Shown here piece after piece: positions 54,261 to 64,000 of a stretch of DNA of 64,000 bases. Under the pieces are notes generated by a model. That model searched no databases, was not told the origin of the DNA, and saw only the letters and a list, made by a program, of their open reading frames with translations. The stretch is from Delphinus delphis (Eukaryota; Chordata; Mammalia; Artiodactyla; Delphinidae), in NCBI RefSeq assembly GCF_949987515.2, contig NC_082691.1:61201740-61265739 (forward strand), read 5' to 3'. Within the stretch, counting starts at the first letter, position 1. Each line of letters starts with the position of its first letter. A program made the translations under genes and the position numbers.

Positions 54261-55487
54261 CATGTAGATATGATACCAAAAGCATGAGCAGCAACACCAA
54301 TAACAAATAAATAAATTGAACTTCGTCAAAGTAAAAAACTTTTGCTCATCAGAGACATTGTCAAGAAAGTGAAAAGCTGAACTACAAAAAAAGAGAAAAT
54401 ATTTGCAAACCGTATACCCGATAAGGGACTTGTATCCAGACTATAAATAGAAGGCATAACTCAATAACAAAAAGACAGACAACCTGATTTAAAAATAGGC
54501 AAAAGAGAAATAGCCGTTTCTCCAAAGAAGATATATAAATGGCCATTGAGAATGTGAAAAGATACCCAACGTCATTAGTCATTACAGAAATGTAATGAAA
54601 GCAACAATGAGATATCACTTCACACCTATTAGGACGGCTATAATGAAAAACAAACAAAAGAAAACGTAGCAAGGATTGGAGAGAATATGGAGAAACTGAA
54701 ACCCTTGTACATTACTGGTGGGAATGTAAAATGGTGCTGGTGCTGTGGAAACAGTTCGGCAGTTTCTAAAAGAAAACTGAACATAGAATTACCATAAGAC
54801 CCAGCATTCCACTCCCAAGCATAGACGCAAAGGAATTGAAAGCAGGGACTTGAACAGACGCTTGTATGCCAATATTCGTTGCAGCATTATTCACAATAAC
54901 CAAAAGTGGAAATAACCCAAATGTCTATCAATACATGAATTGGTAAACAAAATGTCGTCTGTACAAACAATGGATTATTCAGCCGTAAAAAAAAAAAGGA
55001 ATGATGTTCTGATACATGCTACAACATGGACAAATCTTGGAAACATTATACTAAATGAAGTAAGCCAAACACAAAAGAACAAACATTGTACAATTACATT
55101 TACATGAAATATCAAGAGTAAGCAAATTTAATAGAGACAGAAAGTAGAGATTACCAGGGGCTGGGAGGAAGGGTAATGGGGAGTTATTGCACACTGGTTA
55201 CAGGATTTCTGTTTGGGATGATGAAAATGTTTCAGAACTAGATATTGGTGATGTTTGTACTACATTGTGAATGTACTTAATGCTTACTTAAACGTGATTA
55301 AAATGGCAACTTTTATATTACATATATTTTTCACAATTTTTTAACTTAATAATAAAGCAATAATATGCCAAAACTCATTGCATGAACTCTATACTTTGAA
55401 TTGCATCCTTGAATTTTACTCTTGACTTGTAAACTTTAAATGGGTGAATTGTGTGGTATATGGGTTATATCCCAATAAACCTGTCTA
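54261..55487 (+). mobile_element. second L1 3' end nested in the old L1
   Basis: Runs from a 5' truncation (cttcgtcaaagtaaaaaacttttgctc region) through atgagatatcacttcacacc and tggtgggaatgtaaaatggtgc to the 3' UTR and cccaataaacctgtctaaaa tail. The flanking duplication aaaaatac(t/c)ag lies at 54250-54260 and 55488-55498. The older L1 stops before it (cccagtaaaaatactag) and resumes after it (accagtaggattttgcag). Confidence 0.85.
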
Positions 55488-55498
55488 AAAAATACCAG

Positions 55499-55985
55499 TA
55501 GGATTTTGCAGAAATTGATGAACTAATTCTAAAATTTATGTGGAAATGTACAGGGCCTAGAATAACCAGAGGAATCTCGAACGTTAACAAAGTTGGAGGA
55601 CTTAACATTAGCTAATTACAAGACTTTCTATAAAGCTGTAGTAATTAAGATGGTATGGTATAAAGAATCAAGGAACAAGAGAGAGTTCAGAAATAAACCC
55701 ACATATATGTAGTCAAATTAATTTTGGTCAAAATATCAAAGAAGTTCAATGATGAATGGCAGATCTTTTCAACAAAATGTGCTGGAACACCTGCCTATCT
55801 ATACGGGGAAAATAATGAACCTCAATCCATTCCTTACACCACACAAAAAATAAATCAAGATCACACAACTGAACGTAAAAATTTTTAAAGTCTAAAGGTT
55901 CTATGAGGAAACTTAGGGCACTATCTTTGTGAATTCGGAGCAGACAAAGTTTCAAACGTATGTAAATCATATTTAAATTTTAGAA
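55499..55985 (+). mobile_element. old L1, ORF2 continuation (last piece)
   Basis: gaactaattctaaaatttatgtgg, agctgtagtaattaagatgg and caaaatgtgctggaacacc are the L1 ORF2 text that follows the 53375 and 54186-54249 pieces in normal L1 order. Confidence 0.85.
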
Positions 55986-56315
55986 GTTATTAAAAACAAA
56001 CAAACAAACATGTTCTAAGGAACAACAGTGTTAGAACAGCAGGGCCAACGTTACAAGGTCAGAAGAGCCAGACCAAAATGGTAAGTTCAGAAACATGAAT
56101 TCCCTCAAATCAGTTAGAAAATATGCAGAACACAATAGAAAAAGTTACAAAGGCTATGACTAGATAATTCACAAATGAAGAAATAAAAATGGCTAAAAAA
56201 AGGGGTTGGTGAGCATGGTTGCGTATATTTACCGGACATTCAGGGTTCTTCCTCCTGATACTGCTTATTCATACTTTTTGTCATTTTTCTCTTAGGTTGT
56301 TTATCTTGTTTTTTA

Positions 56316-56390
56316 AATTCTGGTTATATTGGTCATATGAGTAGCAAATATTTTTAATTCTGGTTATATTGGTCATATGAGTAGCAAATA
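56316..56390. repeat. 40-bp tandem duplication
   Basis: The segment ctggttatattggtcatatg and its surroundings occur twice with a period of exactly 40 bases (56320 and 56360), nearly identical, within the L1 remnant. Confidence 0.95.
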
Positions 56391-56837
56391 TCTTCTTTTG
56401 GTTAGTGGCTTGTCTTTTCACTTTGTATCTCATGGCTTTGTTATAAAACAAGTTTCTAATTTTAATATAATCAAATTATCATTTTTCCTTTATGATTAGT
56501 GCTTGTTGTGTTTGGTTTAGAAAATAAGTCCATATACAAATATCACCAGAACATCATTGATATTTTTCCCAATAATTTTATAATTTTTCACCTTTAGGCT
56601 TTTAAAATCATCCAGAGATTGTGTATGAGGTGTGGTTTGGATTAATGTTAGCTTTTCCTTATGGATAGCCACTAGTCTTAGCACCACTGGAGCTATCCTT
56701 TTCCTGTAATTTAAATGCCACCACTATCATATATACATGAGTTTAATACTAGACTGTTCTATTCCATTTGTTTGATTGTCTCTCTCTGGACAAATACCAC
56801 ACTGTTCTTTAAAGAAAGTGATGAGTTTCCTCCACTA

Positions 56838-56856
56838 CACACACACACACACACCC
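56838..56856. repeat. short (CA)n run
   Basis: acacacacacacacacacac-type stretch followed by CCCC, just left of a CHR SINE. Confidence 0.9.
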
Positions 56857-56885
56857 CTTGTGTTTCCTCTTAAAAAGAGTTTTGG

Positions 56886-57086
56886 GGCTTCCCTGGTGGC
56901 GCAGTGGTTGAGAGTCCGCCTGCCAATGCTAGGGAACACGGGTTCGCGCCCCGGTGCGGTTAGATCCCACATGCCGCAGAGCGGCTGGGCTCGTGAGCCA
57001 TGGCCGCCGAGCCTGCGCGTCTGGAGCCTGTGCTCCACAACGGGAGAGGCCACAACAGTGAGAGGCCCGTGTACCGCAAAAAAAAA
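56886..57086 (+). mobile_element. CHR-type SINE, short cetacean form
   Basis: Starts ggcttccctggtggcgcagtgg, box B gggttcgcgccccgg, ends gaggcccgtgtaccgc plus an A tail. A perfect 14-bp duplication aaaaagagttttgg lies at 56872-56885 and 57087-57100. Confidence 0.96.
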
Positions 57087-58330
57087 AAAAAGAGTTTTGG
57101 CTATTCTTCATCCTTTAATCTTCTGTAAGAATTTAAGGATCATCTTCTCAAGTTCTGAAAAATATCTTGTTAGAATTTTTATTATAATCATACTAACAGA
57201 CTGATTTGGAGAGAAACTCCAATTGCTACAAAATTATATCTTCCCATCAATAAATATGGTTTATATTTCCATCTATTTAGGTGTTCTACTATTTTCTTCA
57301 ATAAAGTTTAAAAACTTTTTTTAATAAATAAAGTTTTATAATTTTAGTGATAAAAATCTTGTGCATTTTTTGTTGTATTTATTCCTAGTACCTTATATTT
57401 TAGAGTTGCCTTTGAAAATCTATCTTTTTAAAAAATTACATTTTATAATTTTTGTTGCTGGTGAACAGCAGTGTTACTGATTTTACATATCTGTTTTGCC
57501 TTCAATAACCTTGATAAACCCTTATTTCTAGTAGTCTGTAGATTCTTTTGTATTTCAGTTTTTCCTTTTCAATCTTTATAATTTTTATTTCTTTTTCTTG
57601 TATTATCACACTAGTGAAAAACCCCAGTACAATGCTGAATAGAAGTGGTGATAGAACAAATCTCCATTGTTCCTGATCTGAAAGGGAATGCCTTCAGCAT
57701 TTCACCATTATGTATAATTTTTGCTGTGTAATTTTGAAAATTGCTATAATTTTTGTAGCTACCATTTACCAGGCTAAGGAATTTGCTTTCTACTCTAGTT
57801 TGCTATGGATATTTGTGAAACAAGGTTGAATATTGTCAAAGGTTTTCCTGCATTTATTGAGATGATCGTATGGTTCTCTGCTTTAACCAGTTAATATAAT
57901 AATAAATCTTCTTAATAGACTTTCTAATTTTAATCATCTTTGCATTCCTAAGATGACTCCAACTTGGTAATGATATATTTTTAATAGGCATTTCTGGATT
58001 GATGTGACTAAATTTTATTTAGGATTTTTGCATCTATATTTGGAAGTGAGATTAGCCTTTAATTATTACTTTCTCATACCTTCCTTATCTGATTTTGCCA
58101 TCAGAATTATTTTACTTCATAGAATGAGGTGAGCAGTGTTCCCTCATTTTGTATTCACTGGAACAGTTTGTTTCAGAAAACAATGATCTGTTCTTTGAAG
58201 TTTGTGTCTGGTAAAGTCTTCTGGGCTTAATGGGCTGTTTTATTCTTTCTTTCTTCCTTTTCTTTCTTGTTAAGAGAGGAAGGTGGATTTTAAAACTCCT
58301 GGTTCAAGTTATAAATCTAAGACAAAATTA

Positions 58331-59074
58331 TATTTCTTCTTGAGTGGTTTTATTAAGTTGTATTTTTCTAAGAAACCATGCATTTTGTGTATATTTTCAA
58401 TTTACTGGTTATGAATGTCAAGTACAACCATGCAAAAGTAACCCTGAGAGCTTACTCTGGGTAGACTGGACAAGAAGCAGGCTATGCCTGTACCACCTTC
58501 TCCTAGAGGGAGGGATCACACCCAAAATCAGCTTCCCACTGGATCAGTAGCTCCCTTCCTTTGGCAGGAGCACCTGCAGCTTCCCACAGCCCACACCCCC
58601 AACCCCAGGTTTCCAGGTGCTGGGCAACTGGCTTTCTCAGCAGCTGCTATAAACATCAAGCACTTGAACCCAGATCACTCTGCCAAGCAGTCGTTTGCTG
58701 CCCACTGATACACGCTTAGGTCCTGACATGACTCTCCATGCAGTGATGGGAAGACAGTGAACCACATTTCTCGTCTCTTCTGCTGACCCTTGTGTTGTCG
58801 GTTTCCCCCAATAGGGCCTGTTCCTTATCTCAAACTGTGTTACGTTGTGGAAGTCATCCTGAGCCCAGAGAACTTTCAGGTGGTGACAGTGAAGGAACCT
58901 ACCTTGCACAGCAGTAGTACACAATAGTTCTTAGTATTAGGTTTACACCTCCACTGTTTATAGTTTATATCCTATGTGTCACTCCTAACTATTTATTTGT
59001 GCCTCCTCTACCGGCTCCCTGCCCCGTATCTCTAGATCAAGCGCACTAAAGGTTTGCCATGGTTCTGTTTTACT
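58331..59074. other. intergenic, no gene seen
   Basis: Unassigned unique-looking sequence between two antisense L1 blocks, somewhat GC-richer than its flanks. Open frames are short and without recognisable domains. Confidence 0.55.
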
Positions 59075-59430
59075 TTCGTTTTGGAATAATTTCAGATTTA
59101 TAGGAAAGTTGCAAAGTTAATACGGAATTCCTGTATTATTATCACCCATCATCCCTAATGTTAGTACAAAGATTACTCAGACTTTACCAATTTTTTCATT
59201 GTGTTCCTTTTCTGTTCCAGGATTCTGTTTCAGGATCCAATCCAGGATAGCACATTGCATTTATCTCATCTTATTTAATTTTTCAAAATGCAATCATATT
59301 TACATACCATAAAGTTCACTCATTCAAAGTGCACAATTAAATGGTTTTTATCATATTTACAGAGTTACATAGTCCTCACCATAATCTAATCCTAAAAATT
59401 TTTTATCACCCTCAAAAATAACCCTGTGCT

Positions 59431-59638
59431 GGGCTTCCCTGATGGCGCAGTGGTTGAGAGTCCGCCTGCCAATGCAGGGGACACGGGTTCGTGCCCCGGT
59501 CCAGGAAGATCCCACATGCCGCGGAGCGGCTAGGCCCGTGAGCCATGGCCGCTGAGCCTGCACGTCCGGAGTCTGTGCTCCGCAGTGGGAGAGGCCACAA
59601 CAGTGAGAGGCCCTCGTACCGCAAAAAAAAATAATAAT
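59431..59638 (+). mobile_element. CHR-type SINE, short cetacean form
   Basis: Starts gggcttccctgatggcgcag, box B gggttcgtgccccgg, ends ctcgtaccgc plus an A/AAT tail. A perfect 13-bp duplication aataaccctgtgc lies at 59417-59429 and 59639-59651. Confidence 0.96.
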
Positions 59639-60935
59639 AATAACCCTGTGCCCATTAAGCAATCATTCCCCATTCCTCCATCCTCCAGCCCTAGGGAGCA
59701 AGTAATCTGCTTTTTGTCTCCATGGATTTTCCTATTCTTAATCTTTCATATAAATAGAATTATACAATATTTGGTCTTTTATGACTGGCTTCTTTCACTT
59801 AGCATGTTTTTGAGATTCATCTATATTGTAGCATACATCAGTACTTTATTCTGCTTTATTTATTGCTGAAAAGTATTCTATTGTATGGATGTGCCACATT
59901 TTGTTTATCCATTCACCAGTTGATGGACATTTGGATTGTTTCCTTTCTTTGTCTGTTATGAATAATGCCGCTATGAATATTTGTGTACCAATATTTGTGT
60001 GGACAAACGTTTTCATTTCTCTTGGATATATATCTAGAAGCAGAATTGCTTGGTCCTATGGTAACTGGTAACTCCATATTTGACATTAAGCTGTTTTCTA
60101 AAGTGGTTGCATCATTTTCTGATTTACCAGCCATTAATGAGAGTTACAGTTTCTCCACATCTTCACCAACACTTGTTATTATTATTCTTTTATTACTATA
60201 GCCATCTTAGTGGGTGCACAGTGGTATCTCATCATTTTGATTTGCAAATAATTTGATTTCCCTAATGACTAATGACGTTAAGCATCTTTTCATACACTTA
60301 CTGACCATTTGTATATCTTCACTAGAGAAATGTCTATTCAAATCATTTGCCCAATTTTAATTGAGTTATTTATTTTTATATTATTGAGTTGTAAGAGCTC
60401 TTTATATATTCTGGGTACAAGTCCCTTTCCAGATATATGACTTTCAAATGTTTTCTTGCAGTCTATGGGTTGTCTTTTCACTTTTTTGGTGTTATCACTT
60501 GAAACTCAGAATTCTTTAATTTTGATAAAGTCCAATTTATCAAAATTTTTATTTTATATAGGAAGTCATAGTCTATATACTTCTTATTTTATATAAGAAG
60601 TATATAAGAAGTCATAGTCTAAAATCATGAAGATTTGCTCTTATGCTTTCATCTAAGAATTTTAGATTTTTAGATCTCTGATCCACTTTGAGTTAATTCT
60701 TTATATAATGTAAAATAAGGGTCCACTTTCATCCTTTTTCATGTGGATATCTAGTTGTCCCAGCACCATCTGTGGAAAAAACTATTCTTTCCCCATTGAA
60801 TTTTCTTGGCATGTTTGTTAAAAATTGATTGACCATTAATATAACAGTTTATTAATGCCACAGTGTCTCGATTTCCAGAGCTTTGTAGTAAATTTTGAAA
60901 TTGGAAAGAGTAAGTCCCCCAACTTCATTCTTTTT

Positions 60936-61216
60936 TTTTTAAGATTTATTTTTTATTTATTGATTTATTTTTGGCTGCATTGGGTCTTAGTCGCAGCACG
61001 CGGGATCTTCCTTGAGGCATGCGGAATCTTTTTTTTTTTTTTTTTGAGGTTGGCCTCTCCCGTTGCAGAGCACAGTCTCCGGACGCGCGGGCTCAGCGGC
61101 CATGGCTCACGGGCCTAGCCTCTCTGTGGCCTGTGGGATCTTCCCGGACCGGGGCACGAACCCGTGTCTCCTGACTCAGCAGGCGGACTCTCAACCACTG
61201 CGCCACCAGGGAAGCC
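60936..61216 (-). mobile_element. composite SINE: short CHR unit plus second SINE tail
   Basis: On the minus strand a short CHR body (tRNA head at about 61216) ends in an A run (about 61029-61045). It is then followed by a second segment (attccgcatgcctcaagg, gctgcgactaagacccaatgc, agccaaaaataaatc) with its own A-rich tail. The whole is bounded by one perfect 20-bp duplication at 60916-60935 and 61217-61236. Confidence 0.9.
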
Positions 61217-61962
61217 CCCCCAACTTCATTCTTTTTCAAGATTGTTTCGGCTATTCAGTGTCATCTTATTTTAACTTTTTTAAAAACAACTTTTGTTTTT
61301 TTTAATTCATTTCTGTTTTGATTTTTACTATTTCCTAGCTTCTACTTTTTGGGGTTTGTCATATTTGTTTTACAACTGGAAGATGGACGTTTCTCTTTTT
61401 ACTTTTCAGGCTTTCTTCCTTTCTAATGTATGCAATTAAGGTCATAAGTGACTCAAGGTCTGCTTTAGCTGCATCCCACATGTATTATCATGTGTTATTG
61501 TCATTGTCCTTTAGTGATAAATATGTATTTATTTCCCTTAAAATCTCTTTCTTGACAAAGAAACTATTTAGAAGTGTGTTTTTAATGGTTTTTTTGAGTC
61601 ATCTTGTTAACTAATTTCAAACTGTAGTACATTGTATTCAGAAAACCTTGACTTTTTTGGTATACACTGAGTCATGTAAATTGGGTTGTTCAAATCTTCC
61701 ATATTCTGGTTTTGCCTGCCACATTCTAAATGTGAATTTGTCCATTTTTACCATGTCATTCTGTCAATTATGCTATATTATTTGGTGCTTAGAACATCAG
61801 AACTGTTGAATATTCCTGGTGAATTGTTCATGTTTTCATCTTGCAGTGACCTTCTTTATCTAAAAAATTTTTTAAATTTCAAAGTCTTTCTTGTCTAGTA
61901 TCAACATAATTACTGTCTTCTGGCCTCTGTTGTTGCTACTGAGTAGGTGCTCTCAATTTTTT

Positions 61963-62172
61963 TTTTTTTTTTTTTTTTTTCCTGTACGCGGGCCTCTCAC
62001 TGTCGTGGCCTCTCCCGTTGCGGAGCGCAGGCTCCGGACGCGCAGGCTCAGTGGCCATGGCTCATGGGCCCAGCCGCTCCGCGGCATGTGGGATCTTCCC
62101 AGACCGGGGCACAAACCCGTGTCCCCTTCATCGGCATGTGGACTCTCAACCACTGCACCACCAGAGAAGCCC
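61963..62172 (-). mobile_element. CHR-type SINE, short cetacean form
   Basis: A long T run (A tail) then ctgtacgcgggcctctcactg to accaccagagaagccc. The duplication ctcaatttttt lies at 61952-61962 and 62172-62182 (one base of ambiguity). High similarity to the other short copies. Confidence 0.95.
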
Positions 62173-62300
62173 TCAATTTTTTAAAAATGTGTATTTACCT
62201 GGTATAATTTTTTTGCTATTTCATTTTTTTTTAGTCTTCCTGAGTTATTAGATTTTAAGTGTCCTTGTTATGAACAGCCTATGGCTGGGTTTTTGTGTCT

Positions 62301-62820
62301 GATATCTGAGTCTATTTTTAAATTCATGGATTTAGTATATAAACATTTAGAATATATATTATATATATACCGATACAATATATAACTATGTCTATGTCTA
62401 TCCACTTCCATCTCTCTGTATATAGATCGTGATATAGTTTGATAGACAGTCTTCTAAGCACTTTACATATATTAACACATTTAATCCTCACAACACCCCA
62501 TTGATGTAAGTACCATTAGTATTCCCACTTTATAGAGGAGGGACCTGAGGCACAGAAATATTAAGTGACTCACCCCAATTGACATGATTGTGGAAAGCAG
62601 ACTGAACATTACAGAGGAGATAATCCTGGAAATTCTAAGAGGCAGGCAAGGTCAAAGGATGGAAGGCATTCTTGGGAGACCAGGGTTTTCAGCTCACAGT
62701 AATCAAGAAATCAAGCTAATAGGTGGTACCGTCCAGCTAATGGGTGATAGGGCTGGGATTTGAACCTAGCAGTTTAGCTCCAGATTTTGTACTTGTAACG
62801 TCATGCAAAGTGCCTTTCAT
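62301..62820 (-). mobile_element. MIR SINE split by other sequence, with AT-rich lead
   Basis: Complement of MIR at about 62450-62580 (aagcactttacatatattaac, tagaggagggacctgaggcac) and again at about 62730-62815 (gggctgggatttgaacctagc). Roughly 130 bases of unassigned sequence lie between. 62340-62430 is AT/ATATCT-rich. Confidence 0.75.
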
Positions 62821-62859
62821 AGGACTTGTTCTTTTTTTCGTGGTTTTTTTTTAAACAAA

Positions 62860-63184
62860 CCCTTTTTTAAAAAAAATTTATTTATTTATTTTTGGCTGCG
62901 TTGGGTCTTCGTTGCTCCATGCAGGCTTTCTCTAGCTGCATCGAGCGGGGGCTACTCTTCGTTGCGGTGCGTGGGCTTCTCACTGTGGTGGCTTCTCTCG
63001 TTGCAGAGCACGGGCTCTAGGCACACGGGCTTCAGTAGTTGTGACTCACAGGCTCAGGCTCAGTAGTTGTGGCGCACGGGCTTAGTTGCTCCGCGGCATG
63101 TGGGATATTCCCGGACCAGGGCTCGTACCCATGTCCCCTGCATTGGCAGATGGATTCTTAACCACTGTGCCACCAGGGAAGCCC
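62860..63184 (-). mobile_element. CHR-type SINE, long form
   Basis: Tail complement aaaatttatttatttatttttggctg, then tctctagctgcatcgagcgggggc, cagtagttgtg repeats, and the head ccaccagggaagcccc. No clean target duplication found by eye. Confidence 0.94.
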
Positions 63185-63941
63185 CTTGGTGTTTTAATTA
63201 CATCGTTCAGGCCTTTTAAGACTTATAAAGGTGATTATTTTACATTCTCTTTCAAATTGTCATTCTAGATGTGTCACATATATACAGTGGAATATTACAT
63301 CAGATCATGCCACTCCTGTACTCAAACAAACAAACAACAAAAACAAATTGTCATTCTATTATGCAGAGTTTTAGGGAATCTTTTGGTGCTATTTATGTGT
63401 CTGCTGACTCTCATGGAGGATTTTGTCCTGCATTTCATCATTTTAGTTTGTGAGCTCCTCTTTAGAGAAGGCTGTTTTACTGTGAGACTCCCCTGTGGCT
63501 TGGTTTTGGGGTGTATCTCTCAAGAGCTGCTTTGTGTTTGCTACGGAGAGATCACCATATCTGGACCAAGTTTTTGGTCATTTTATCACCTTGAAGGTCA
63601 TTTAGAATCATGGTTCCTGGATCATCTGCAAATTTAAACCTCCAAAGTTGGAGTAGAAACAAACCTGGAGATTTTGTTTCTCAGATGGACATTTTTCCCA
63701 CCCAGAGAAAAGCATACAAATACCTTTTTGTCTCTCTGCCAGTGGATTGACATTTTTCCTAATCTACTCTTTCAATGAGAGTACAGCCCTTTAAAAACTG
63801 CTTTATTCAGGGATCCAGGTCCCAATCCCAGTTGCAGCAGCAACTCACATCCTTGCCACTGACTTTCCTATTTCTAACTGACACACCTGGGCCTTCCCTT
63901 CTCTCTTAATAGTTCACTAAGGGATTTAAAATAACTTTTGA
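63185..63941. other. intergenic, no gene seen
   Basis: Unassigned sequence. A 122-codon open frame at 63269-63637 has no recognisable domain or promoter context. Confidence 0.55.
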
Positions 63942-63943
63942 TA

Positions 63944-63983
<40 letters not shown>

Positions 63984-64000
63984 TTGCGATACACGGGCCT
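63942..64000 (-). mobile_element. (AT)n run and start of another CHR SINE, cut by window end
   Basis: An AT run (63942-63965) is followed by a T run to about 63985 and gcgatacacgggcct, the A tail and 3' end of a short-form CHR SINE on the minus strand. The head lies beyond the window. Confidence 0.9.

Larger units (their letters stand above)
56240..58330 (-). mobile_element. L1 fragment, antisense, with SINE insertion
   Basis: Complement of L1 ORF2: ttggttagtggcttgtcttttcac, gatagaacaaatctccattgttcc, gcctttaattattactttctc and similar. It carries a 40-bp tandem duplication (56316-56390) and a CHR SINE (56886-57086). Confidence 0.8.
59075..62300 (-). mobile_element. long antisense L1M-type LINE hosting three SINEs
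   Basis: Begins on the + strand with an L1 3' end (ggaataatttcagatttatagg), passes the ORF2 C-terminal complement (ttatccattcaccagttgatgg) and runs back toward 5' ORF2 (gctgcatcccacatgtattatc). It is interrupted by SINEs at 59431-59638, 60936-61216 and 61963-62172. About 2.5 kb of LINE remain. Confidence 0.8.

Noticed and set aside
63269..63637. 122-codon + strand open frame near the right end
   Set aside because: No recognisable domain, next to SINE sequence, no supporting splice or promoter signals.
36239..64000. Downstream neighbour gene such as MTURN (next gene in human order)
   Set aside because: None of its protein text was recognised on either strand; presumably beyond the window.
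1..64000. CRISPR arrays, operons, phage or plasmid features
   Set aside because: No regularly spaced direct repeats with unique spacers and no bacterial-type coding; the DNA is mammalian.

Overview
The window is mammalian nuclear DNA, most likely from a cetacean and probably a toothed whale. The evidence is about a dozen tRNA-Glu-derived SINEs of the CHR family (cetacean/hippo/ruminant type). Several are the short, GC-rich form with a near-pure A tail that I associate with cetaceans. A young artiodactyl-type L1 3' end is also present, on a background of old mammalian MIR, L2, MER5/MER20, MaLR and ERVL copies. No bacterial-style operon, CRISPR array or free-standing RNA gene was seen.

One protein-coding gene is present on the + strand: PLEKHA8 (FAPP2), the PI4P/Arf1-binding PH-domain protein with a C-terminal glycolipid-transfer (GLTP) domain that moves glucosylceramide at the Golgi. 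I reconstruct 13 coding exons (human-style exons 2-14) from 3881 to the TGA at 36236-36238. Reading frame and splice phase are continuous throughout. The first coding exon (about 13 residues), the promoter and the 5' UTR lie upstream of the window. The predicted product is about 520 residues, against 519 recalled for human. Exons 2-3 encode the PH domain, exons 4-8 a low-complexity linker, and exons 9-14 the GLTP fold. The lipid-headgroup residues D361, N365, K368, W408 and H446 are all intact. Intron 3 uses a GC-AG splice pair.

Layout: 1-3880 is intron 1 (antisense L1 tail with an expanded TG run, an MLT2-type LTR, a solo ERV LTR). 3881-36238 is the spliced gene, with its largest introns at 16.4-20.6 kb (antisense L1 with a 1.1-kb insertion), 21.9-30.6 kb (old repeats only) and 30.7-36.0 kb. 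36.24-41.9 kb is repeat-poor and may be a long 3' UTR. 42-64 kb is intergenic or far-downstream sequence dominated by LINEs, LTRs and young SINEs. It includes an L1 nested in another L1 and a composite SINE flanked by a single 20-bp target duplication.

I found no convincing undescribed system. The most interesting items are the composite SINE, the GC-AG intron, the rearranged and nested LINEs, an unidentified insertion inside an L1, and the long repeat-poor tract after PLEKHA8.
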